Below, one piece after another: positions 1 to 4,030 of a DNA stretch of 5,432 nt (position 1 is its first letter; every line of letters starts with the position of its first letter). Origin of the DNA: DASVBJ01 sp036375895. Its GTDB lineage: Bacteria > Actinomycetota > Actinomycetes > JACCUZ01. The notes beneath the pieces were generated by a model. The model did not search any database. It worked only from the letters and a program-made list of their open reading frames with translations, and had not been told where the DNA came from. The DNA lies in contig DASVBJ010000078.1 of NCBI GenBank assembly GCA_036375895.1, positions 1 to 5,432 on the forward strand, written 5' to 3'. The position numbers and the translations under genes were made by a program.

Positions 1-179
1 GCGGCCACCAGGGCGCCGACCGCGAGCGCGGTGCCGTGCAGGCCGGACAGCGTGCGGCTGATGTGCTGCTCCTCGCGCAGCAGCGGCACGGTCGGGCCGA
101 AGCCGTAGAGGAAGTAGCCGTAGCCGGCGAGCTGCAGGTAGATCAGCCAGGTCAGGCGGTCGCGCTCGAGCCGGGCCAC
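1..179 (-). CDS. MFS-type transporter, N-terminal fragment (truncated by window edge)
   Basis: Fifty-nine codons of an N-terminus are visible; the rest lies beyond base 1. The protein opens with a short basic/acidic stretch (MARLERDRLTW). A hydrophobic aromatic first membrane segment follows at about residues 10-35, containing LAGYGYFLYGFGPTVPLL. A hydrophilic loop (REEQHISRT) comes next, then the start of a second membrane segment rich in Gly, Ala, Leu and Val from about residue 44. That pattern, with an Arg/Glu-rich loop after TM1 and a Gly-rich TM2, fits the opening of a major facilitator superfamily permease. The substrate cannot be inferred. The GTG start lies one base after the serC TGA, so translation is probably coupled to serC and both are likely on one message. 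No clear Shine-Dalgarno sequence precedes it. It could be another multi-pass membrane protein. Confidence 0.7.
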   Translation of the reverse strand, partial: MARLERDRLTWLIYLQLAGYGYFLYGFGPTVPLLREEQHISRTLSGLHGTALAVGALVA

Positions 180-180
180 C

Positions 181-1302
181 TCAGGCGAGCTGCGACACGA
201 CGTGGTCTATGCAGGCGGTGAGCGCCTCGACGTCGGCCGGGTCGACGGCGGGGAACATGGCGATGCGCAGCTGGTTGCGGCCGAGCTTGCGGTAGGGCTC
301 GGTGTCGACGATGCCGTTGGCGCGCAACACCTTTGCGACGGCCGAGGCGTCGACCGCGTCGTCGAAGTCGATGGTGCCGACGACGTTGGAGCGCTGCGCC
401 GGGTCGGCGACGTACGGCGTGGCGAACGGCGACTTCTCCGCCCAGGTGTAGAGACGCGAGGCCGAGTCGGCGGTGCGCTCGGCGGTCCACGCCAGGCCGC
501 CCTGGCCGTTGAACCAGTCCAGCTGCTCGGCGAGCAGGAACAGCGTCGCGAGCGCCGGGGTGTTGTAGGTCTGGTCCAGCCGCGAGTTGTCGATCGCGAT
601 CTGCAGGTCGCTGAACGCCGGCACCCACCGGCCGGTGGCCTGCACCTCAGCGACCCGCTCGACGGCGGCCGGTGACATCAGCGCGAGCCAGAGGCCGCCG
701 TCGGAGGCGAACGACTTCTGCGGCGCGAAGTAGTAGACGTCGGTCTCGGCGACGTCCACGGCCAGCCCGCCCGCCGCCGACGTGGCGTCGACGAGCACCA
801 GCGCGTCCGCGTCGGCGCCCTCGACGCGCCGGATCGGCATCGCCACGCCGGTCGACGTCTCGTTGTGCGTCAGGGCGTAGACGTCGACGCCGGCCTCGGC
901 ACGCGCCTCCGGATGCGTGCCGGGGTCGCTCGTGATGACGGTGGGCTCGCCGAGGAACGGCGCGGCCTTCGTCGCGGCGGCGAACTTCGAGGAGAACTCG
1001 CCGAACGACAGGTGCTGCGACCGCTCGCGGACGAGGTTGAGCACCGCGATGTCCCAGAACGCCGTGGTGCCGCCGTTGCCCAGCACCACCTCGTAGCCGT
1101 CCGGCAGCCCGAAGAGGTCGGCGAGCCCGGTGCGGACCCGGCGTACGACGTCCTTGACGGTCTTCTGCCGGTGCGAGGTGCCGAGGTACGACGTGCCGGT
1201 CGCGGCCAGCGCGGCGACCGCCTCCGGACGCACCTTCGAGGGGCCGGAGCCGAAGCGGCCGTCGGCGGGCTTGAGCTCGGCGGGGATGACGATGTCGGTC
1301 AC
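181..1302 (-). CDS. serC: Phosphoserine aminotransferase (PLP-dependent, serine biosynthesis)
   Basis: SerC interconverts 3-phosphohydroxypyruvate plus glutamate and O-phosphoserine plus 2-oxoglutarate, the second step of serine synthesis in the cytosol. The 373-residue protein is the full length expected of the mycobacterial-type SerC. It opens with the family signature DGRFGSGPSKVRPEAV (about residues 14-29) and has TSHRQKTV at 42-49, which corresponds to the substrate-phosphate region. GNGGTTAFWD (75-84) supplies PLP-phosphate contacts and the aromatic residue (Trp83) that stacks on the PLP ring. HNETSTGV is at 146-153. VDATSAAGG (171-179) carries Asp172, expected to bind the pyridine nitrogen. 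YFAPQKSFASDGG (191-203) carries Lys196, the expected Schiff-base lysine. Near the C-terminus, GRNQLRIAMFP matches the family. The GTG start is preceded by a TAGGCT -10 box exactly 6 bases upstream, which suggests leaderless translation and supports this start. The MFS-type gene follows directly. Confidence 0.96.
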   Translation of the reverse strand: MTDIVIPAELKPADGRFGSGPSKVRPEAVAALAATGTSYLGTSHRQKTVKDVVRRVRTGLADLFGLPDGYEVVLGNGGTTAFWDIAVLNLVRERSQHLSFGEFSSKFAAATKAAPFLGEPTVITSDPGTHPEARAEAGVDVYALTHNETSTGVAMPIRRVEGADADALVLVDATSAAGGLAVDVAETDVYYFAPQKSFASDGGLWLALMSPAAVERVAEVQATGRWVPAFSDLQIAIDNSRLDQTYNTPALATLFLLAEQLDWFNGQGGLAWTAERTADSASRLYTWAEKSPFATPYVADPAQRSNVVGTIDFDDAVDASAVAKVLRANGIVDTEPYRKLGRNQLRIAMFPAVDPADVEALTACIDHVVSQLA

Positions 1303-1308
1303 GACCCG

Positions 1309-1314
1309 AGCCTA
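1309..1314 (-). promoter_or_regulatory. Candidate -10 box of a leaderless serC promoter
   Basis: On the minus strand TAGGCT is followed by CGGGTC and then the serC GTG. A TANNNT hexamer 6-7 bases before a start codon is the usual arrangement of leaderless actinobacterial promoters, placing transcription start at or next to the GTG. No good -35 hexamer is seen 17-18 bases further up; the sequence there is a G/C run. There is also no Shine-Dalgarno sequence, which agrees with leaderless translation. Confidence 0.5.
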
Positions 1315-1376
1315 GGTGAGGCCCCGGCCACGCCCCCGCGCCGCCCGCATCCCGGACCCCCCACCACGTCTAAGGG

Positions 1377-1390
1377 CTTAAGGCCTTAAG
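1377..1390. repeat. 14-bp perfect palindrome CTTAAGGCCTTAAG
   Basis: CTTAAGGCCTTAAG reads the same on both strands and directly abuts the left arm of the inverted-repeat element. It is AT-rich in a very GC-rich spacer. The preceding TAAGGG continues the theme, giving three TTAA or TAAG words within about 20 bases. It could be a protein-binding dyad, or part of the 3' end structure of citA. Function unknown. Confidence 0.6.
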
Positions 1391-1456
1391 GCAGCGATCA
1401 TGCACGTTCCGTCGGCCGTCCTCCGGATCGGGCGACGGAACGTGCATGATCGCTGC
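1391..1456. repeat. Inverted-repeat element, copy 1 (24-bp perfect arms, 18-nt loop)
   Basis: The left arm (1391-1414) begins GCAGCGATCATGCACG and ends TTCCGTCG. The right arm (1433-1456) is its exact reverse complement, 24 of 24 bases. The 18-nt loop is unrelated to that of the second copy. The element starts 27 bases after the citA stop on the citA transcript. As RNA it would fold into a very stable hairpin, so it could end or protect the citA message. There is no T-run on either side, so it is not a classical intrinsic terminator. The same arms recur at 3488-3596. This is an intergenic repeat family rather than a gene-specific structure; it resembles REP/MITE-like palindromes. No flanking target duplication is evident. 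Confidence 0.9.
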
Positions 1457-1483
1457 AGGAGGGGGCGAGGGGGTCCGGTCGGG

Positions 1484-2584
1484 TCAGGCGGGCCAGCCGG
1501 CGACGTCGGAGGGCTGGCGCGGCCCCTCGCCGACGTAGCGCGCCGACGGCCGGATCAGCCGGCCGGTGCGCTTCTGCTCGAGGATGTGCGCCGCCCAGCC
1601 GGCGGTCCGCGCGCAGGTGAACATCGGCGTGAACATGTGCGGCGGCACCTCGGCGAAGTCGAGCACCACCGCGGCCCAGAACTCCACGTTGGTGGCCAGC
1701 ACCCGGTCGGGGCGGCGGGCGTGCAGCTCGTCGAGGGCGGCCTTCTCCAACGCCGCGGCCACCTCGTACCGCGGCGCGCCGAGCTCCTCGGCGGTGCGGC
1801 GCAGCACCCGGGCGCGCGGGTCCTCCGCCCGGTAGACCCGGTGCCCGAAGCCCATCAGCCGCTCGCCGCGGTCGAGGACACCACGGACGTACGCCGCGGC
1901 ATCCCCGGTCTCCTCGACACCCCGCAGCATGTGCAGCACCCGCGACGGCGCACCGCCGTGCAGGGGCCCGGACATGGCGCCCACGGCCCCCGACAGGCAG
2001 GCCGCGACGTCGGCGCCGGTCGAGGCGATGACGCGGGCGGTGAACGTCGAGGCGTTCATGCCGTGCTCGGCCGCCGAGGTCCAGTAGGCGTCGACCGCCT
2101 TGACGTGCTTGGGGTCGGGCTCGCCCCGCCAGCGGATCATGAACCGCTCGACGATGGTCTGCGCCTTGTCGATCTCGGCCTGCGGCACCATCGGCAGCCC
2201 GATCCCGCGGGCCGACTGGGCCACGAACGACAGGGCCATCACCGAGGCGCGGGCCAGGTTGTCCCGGGTCTCCCTCTCGTCGATGTCGAGCAGCTGGCGG
2301 AATCCCCAGGCCGGGGCCAGCATCGCGAGCGCGCTCTGTACGTCGACCCGCACGTCCCCGGAGTGCACCGGGATCGGGAACGGCTCGGCCGGCGGCAGCC
2401 CCGGGTTGAACTCGTTGTCGACCAGCAGGCCCCACACGTTGCCGAACGACACGTTCCCGACGAGGTCCTCGATGTCGACGCCCCGGTACCGCAGCGCGCC
2501 GCCTTCCCGGTCCGGCTCGGCGATCTCGGTCTCGAAGGCGATGACGCCCTCGAGCCCGGGCTTGAAGGCGGACTCCGTGGTCAT
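1484..2584 (-). CDS. citA: Citrate synthase, CitA (citrate synthase 2) type
   Basis: The enzyme condenses oxaloacetate and acetyl-CoA to citrate at the entry of the TCA cycle. It has 366 residues, about the short length usual for the actinobacterial CitA group and shorter than the roughly 430 of GltA. It opens FKPGLEGVIAFETEIAEPD, then GGALRYRGVDIEDLV (28-42). Catalytic His candidates are His209 in SGPLHGGAPSR and His248 in the signature MGFGHRVYRAEDPRAR (244-259). TNVEFWAAVVLDF (298-310) holds Glu301 where most citrate synthases have the catalytic Asp. FTCARTAGWAAHILEQ (322-337) holds an Arg expected at the active site. The ATG at 2584 was chosen over an in-frame upstream start because GAGGAG lies 8 bases before it and the family-like N-terminus begins there. 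The longer version would add a basic, low-complexity extension. Because of the Glu, methylcitrate synthase or altered kinetics cannot be excluded. Confidence 0.93.
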   Translation of the reverse strand: MTTESAFKPGLEGVIAFETEIAEPDREGGALRYRGVDIEDLVGNVSFGNVWGLLVDNEFNPGLPPAEPFPIPVHSGDVRVDVQSALAMLAPAWGFRQLLDIDERETRDNLARASVMALSFVAQSARGIGLPMVPQAEIDKAQTIVERFMIRWRGEPDPKHVKAVDAYWTSAAEHGMNASTFTARVIASTGADVAACLSGAVGAMSGPLHGGAPSRVLHMLRGVEETGDAAAYVRGVLDRGERLMGFGHRVYRAEDPRARVLRRTAEELGAPRYEVAAALEKAALDELHARRPDRVLATNVEFWAAVVLDFAEVPPHMFTPMFTCARTAGWAAHILEQKRTGRLIRPSARYVGEGPRQPSDVAGWPA

Positions 2585-2592
2585 GGGTTCGG

Positions 2593-2598
2593 CTCCTC
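2593..2598 (-). promoter_or_regulatory. Shine-Dalgarno sequence of citA
   Basis: On the minus strand GAGGAG is followed by CCGAACCC and ATG, an 8-base spacing. It is the strongest ribosome-binding site in the window and decides the citA start at 2584. It also contrasts with the leaderless-looking starts of serC and pdxH. Confidence 0.8.
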
Positions 2599-2691
2599 GT
2601 CGTCGGTCGCGTACGGCTCGTGGCCTGCGCGTGCAGGTGTGCTGCTGACTGCGGTGTGGCGGCCGGGTCCTGCGCGCCGCGGCCAAGCGGC

Positions 2692-2721
2692 ATTCTCACC
2701 CGGTGGGCCGTGGGTTGTCGC
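2692..2721 (-). promoter_or_regulatory. Candidate citA promoter
   Basis: On the minus strand GCGACA (2716-2721) matches four of six positions of TTGACA. It is followed after 18 bases by GAGAAT (2692-2697), a fair -10 box. Transcription would start near 2685, leaving a leader of about 100 nt before citA. The -35 lies about 15-20 bases from the proposed pdxH -10, so the two divergent promoters would face away from each other with overlapping upstream regions. This is a motif match only. Confidence 0.35.
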
Positions 2722-2734
2722 ACCGGGGCCGTGC

Positions 2735-2740
2735 CAGAGT
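2735..2740 (+). promoter_or_regulatory. Candidate -10 box of a leaderless pdxH promoter
   Basis: CAGAGT lies exactly 6 bases before the pdxH ATG (GATCGC between), at the position and with the ANAGT ending typical of actinobacterial leaderless -10 boxes (TAGAGT would be ideal). The first base deviates from TANNNT. A TTGTCG at 2715-2720 is only 14 bases upstream, too close for a good -35. The lack of a strong Shine-Dalgarno sequence supports leaderless translation. Confidence 0.35.
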
Positions 2741-2746
2741 GATCGC

Positions 2747-3397
2747 ATGGACCTGCCGGGCGACCCCGCGTCGATGCGCCGGCACTACGCCACGACGGGT
2801 CTGCGCGAGGAGGACCTGGCGGCCGACCCGGTCACGCAGTTCACCCGGTGGTTCGTCGACGTCGTCGCGGCCCGGCTGCCGGAGCCGAACGCGATGGTGC
2901 TCGCCACCGCGGACGCCGACGGGGTGCCCGCGGCGCGAACGGTGCTGCTCAAGGGGTACGACGAGCGCGGCTACGTCTTCTACACCAACCGCCTCTCGGA
3001 GAAGGGCCGGGCGCTCGCGGCGAACCCGCGGGCCGCGCTGCTCTGGCCCTGGCACGCCGTGTCGCGGCAGGTGCGCGCCGTGGGCCGGGTCGAGGAGCTG
3101 ACCCGGGAGGAGTCGGCCGACTACTTCGACTCGCGGCCGCGGCCCTCGCAGCTCGGCGCCTGGGCGAGCCGCCAGTCCGAGGTGGTCGCCGACCGGGCGG
3201 CGCTGGACCGTTGCTACGACGAGATGGTCGCGCGGTTTCCCGAGGGCGGGCCGGTGCCGCTGCCCGACTTCTGGGGCGGCTACCGCGTGGTGCCCGAGAC
3301 CGTGGAGTTCTGGCAGGGCCGGGAGAACCGGCTGCACGACCGGCTGCGCTACCGCCGCGACGGCGCGGGCTGGTTGGTGGAGCGCCTCGCCCCCTGA
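2747..3397 (+). CDS. pdxH: Pyridoxamine 5'-phosphate oxidase (FMN-dependent, PLP synthesis/salvage)
   Basis: PdxH oxidises pyridoxine or pyridoxamine 5'-phosphate to pyridoxal 5'-phosphate with FMN and oxygen. The 216-residue protein is the normal bacterial length. It opens with MRRHYATTGLREEDLAADP, like other PdxH N-termini. The FMN-binding split-barrel core includes NAMVLATADADG (48-59) and AARTVLLKGYDERGYVFYTN (62-81), with Lys69 at the E. coli Lys72 position. SEKGRALAANPRAALLWPW follows. DYFDSRPRPSQLGAWAS (125-141) gives Tyr126, Arg130 and Ser134 at the substrate-phosphate positions Tyr129, Arg133 and Ser137 of E. coli. The C-terminal dimerisation domain has FWGGYRVVPETVEFWQG (175-191) and RLHDR (195-199), with Arg195 and His197 matching E. 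coli Arg197 and His199. All key residues are present. The gene diverges from citA; its product is the cofactor of SerC encoded nearby. Confidence 0.96.
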   Translation: MDLPGDPASMRRHYATTGLREEDLAADPVTQFTRWFVDVVAARLPEPNAMVLATADADGVPAARTVLLKGYDERGYVFYTNRLSEKGRALAANPRAALLWPWHAVSRQVRAVGRVEELTREESADYFDSRPRPSQLGAWASRQSEVVADRAALDRCYDEMVARFPEGGPVPLPDFWGGYRVVPETVEFWQGRENRLHDRLRYRRDGAGWLVERLAP

Positions 3398-3410
3398 CCC
3401 GTCTGCCGCC

Positions 3411-3486
3411 GCTCTCGCTTTCCCGCCCTCTCTCTTGCGCTCGCTCTCCCGCCCTCTCTCTGCGCTCGCTCTCCCGCCCTCTCTCC
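3411..3486 (+). repeat. Pyrimidine-rich tandem repeat, three copies of about 25 bp
   Basis: Copies are 3411-3436 (26 bp, diverged), 3437-3461 and 3462-3486. The last two match at 24 of 25 positions. Each contains CTCCCGCCCTCTCT or a close variant. The plus strand is almost all C and T with only scattered G and no A in the array, a strong strand asymmetry. It begins 13 bases after the pdxH stop, so it would form an unstructured C/U-rich 3' untranslated stretch before the inverted-repeat hairpin. C-rich, G-poor unstructured RNA is the type Rho prefers, so a role in Rho-dependent termination of pdxH is possible; this is inference. Confidence 0.8.
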
Positions 3487-3487
3487 C

Positions 3488-3596
3488 GCAGCGATCATGC
3501 ACGTTCCGTCGGTCAGCGAGGGTGCTCCGTCGGCCGACCAATGGCGCCCCATGGCTCGAGTGGGCCTGGCAGCGACGGAACGTGCATGATCGCTGC
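3488..3596. repeat. Inverted-repeat element, copy 2 (24-bp perfect arms, 61-nt loop)
   Basis: The left arm (3488-3511) is identical over 24 bases to the left arm of the 1391-1456 element, and the right arm (3573-3596) is its exact reverse complement. The 61-nt loop differs from the 18-nt loop of copy 1, although CTCCGTCGGCCGACC within it (3525-3539) resembles the inner end of copy 1's left arm. It lies 90 bases past the pdxH stop, so both copies sit at 3' ends of genes. No open frame or transposase is inside. It is likely an actinobacterial intergenic palindromic repeat; it may act as a transcript end or protector, but there is no U-run. Confidence 0.9.
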
Positions 3597-3650
3597 CGGT
3601 TAGGGGGGTGCCGGTCAGGGGTGCCGGGTTGAGGTGGGGCGGACATGCAG

Positions 3651-3702
3651 CGACCCGCGGGCCTTAGCGCGAAGGGGACGTTCCTCCGCGGCCCGCGGGT
3701 CG
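3651..3702. repeat. Hairpin with 13-bp perfect arms and 26-nt loop
   Basis: CGACCCGCGGGCC (3651-3663) pairs exactly with GGCCCGCGGGTCG (3690-3702). The loop includes AAGGGGACGTTCCTCC, itself near-palindromic around ACGT. The arm sequence is unrelated to the 24-bp-arm family. It could serve as a bidirectional 3' end structure for the convergent genes or be a separate repeat family. Confidence 0.75.
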
Positions 3703-3721
3703 GGTGACTGCCTGGAATTCG

Positions 3722-3751
3722 CCGGCCACAGACGGCCGGTGGTCGAACCGG
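3722..3751. repeat. Two overlapping small dyads
   Basis: CCGGCC (3722-3727) pairs with GGCCGG (3734-3739) across ACAGAC. CCGGT (3736-3740) pairs with ACCGG (3747-3751) across GGTCGA. The arms overlap at 3736-3739, so the two hairpins exclude each other. Short arms like these are common by chance at this GC content. Confidence 0.35.
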
Positions 3752-3822
3752 AGTCGGCGGCTAGCTGGCAGCCACCTCACGCGTCCTAGATGTACTCAAC
3801 TCTCGGACCACCTCCCTTCCGT

Positions 3823-3838
3823 GTACCGAGAACGGTAC
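3823..3838. repeat. Short inverted repeat GTACCG-AGAA-CGGTAC
   Basis: Perfect 6-bp arms surround a 4-nt AGAA centre. TCTCGG at 3801-3806 can alternatively pair with CCGAGA at 3826-3831, giving a competing fold. It sits in the lowest-GC part of the window. It could be a regulator-binding dyad or a small RNA hairpin; no gene starts nearby to tell which. Confidence 0.4.
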
Positions 3839-3905
3839 GACGCAGAAGGTGCGGCCACAACAACAATCCTCCCCAAGATCGAGTGGACGCGCGCCCCTGA
3901 TCGTC

Positions 3906-3954
3906 AGCGACCTTGTTGCGCGACACTCCCGGCGAGTCGCGCAACAAGGTCGCT
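3906..3954. terminator. Strong hairpin with 19-bp perfect arms, candidate 3' end of the convergent genes
   Basis: AGCGACCTTGTTGCGCGAC (3906-3924) and its exact reverse complement (3936-3954) enclose the 11-nt loop ACTCCCGGCGA. Pairing resumes outside after short mismatches: GATC with GATC (3899-3902/3958-3961) and GCGCCC with GGGCGT (3891-3896/3964-3969). The full imperfect stem therefore spans about 3891-3969. It lies some 50-60 bases past the thioesterase-like gene stop on that transcript. It has no following U-run, so calling it a terminator is inference from position and stability. It may equally be a dispersed repeat. Confidence 0.55.
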
Positions 3955-3965
3955 CGTGATCTTGG

Positions 3966-4030
3966 GCGTGCGGGTCAGGGGCGTGCGGGTCGGGGCGTGC
4001 GGGTCAGGGGCGTGCGGGTCAGGGGCGTGC
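3966..4030. repeat. 15-bp tandem repeat overlapping the end of the thioesterase-like gene
   Basis: The plus-strand unit GCGTGCGGGTCAGGG occurs at 3966-3980, 3995-4009 and 4010-4024. A 14-bp copy lacking the A lies at 3981-3994, and a partial unit at 4025-4030. On the minus strand each full unit reads CCC TGA CCC GCA CGC. The gene's last residues (Ala-Arg-Pro) and stop are made from the repeat, and a second in-frame TGA follows 15 bases later. This looks like a local expansion from the gene's 3' end. Confidence 0.85.

Larger units (their letters stand above)
1303..1483. other. serC-citA spacer
   Basis: This 181-bp gene-free spacer lies between the citA stop and the serC start; both genes are on the minus strand. 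It holds the serC -10 box, a C-rich stretch (about 1321-1368), a 14-bp perfect palindrome (1377-1390) and a 66-bp inverted-repeat element (1391-1456). A purine-rich run follows at about 1457-1474. No small gene is supported. Confidence 0.75.
2585..2746. other. Divergent citA-pdxH promoter region
   Basis: This 162-bp spacer lies between two genes transcribed away from each other, so both promoters must be here. The pdxH side (about 2700-2746) is short and holds a candidate -10 right before the start. The citA side (2585-2690) looks like a roughly 100-nt 5' leader. I found no convincing operator dyad, riboswitch or leader peptide in it. Confidence 0.7.
3398..4018. other. Gene-free, repeat-rich spacer between convergent genes
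   Basis: These 621 bases separate the ends of pdxH (plus) and the thioesterase-like gene (minus). In order they hold a C/T-rich 25-bp tandem repeat (3411-3486) and inverted-repeat element copy 2 (3488-3596). A G-rich stretch with two imperfect copies of GGGGTGCCGG (about 3605-3630) follows, then a 13-bp-arm hairpin (3651-3702). Next are small overlapping dyads and a stretch near 60% GC (3703-3900), a 19-bp-arm hairpin (3906-3954) and a 15-bp tandem repeat (3966-4030). Open frames crossing it have mixed codon third positions and no recognisable product, so I call no gene. Confidence 0.75.

Noticed and set aside
1391..1456. Calling inverted-repeat copy 1 a classical intrinsic terminator of citA
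   Set aside because: The stem is right for it, but no U-run follows on the citA strand and the same arms recur elsewhere, so I left it as a repeat.
2585..2686. In-frame N-terminal extension of citA to a start at 2686
   Set aside because: The extension is basic and unlike the family, and GAGGAG lies 8 bases before the ATG at 2584, where the family-like sequence begins.
1400..3397. A very long plus-strand open frame running antisense through citA into pdxH
   Set aside because: It is a GC-driven shadow of the citA reading frame; only its last 216 codons (from 2747) encode a recognisable protein, PdxH.
1391..3596. The two inverted-repeat elements as ends of one composite transposon carrying citA and pdxH
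   Set aside because: The enclosed genes are ordinary housekeeping genes with host-like composition, there is no transposase, and no target duplication is seen at either outer edge.
2696..3646. A 316-codon minus-strand open frame opposite pdxH
   Set aside because: Its translation is low-complexity Arg/Ala/Gly/Pro, overlaps a secure gene and runs through both arms of the inverted repeat.
3715..3790. Possible tRNA, suggested by GGTTCGACC on the minus strand
   Set aside because: The bases flanking the T-loop-like word do not form a T stem, and no acceptor or anticodon stem could be built on either strand.
3966..4030. Possible CRISPR array from regularly repeated 15-mers
   Set aside because: The units abut without spacers and are too short; this is a simple tandem repeat.
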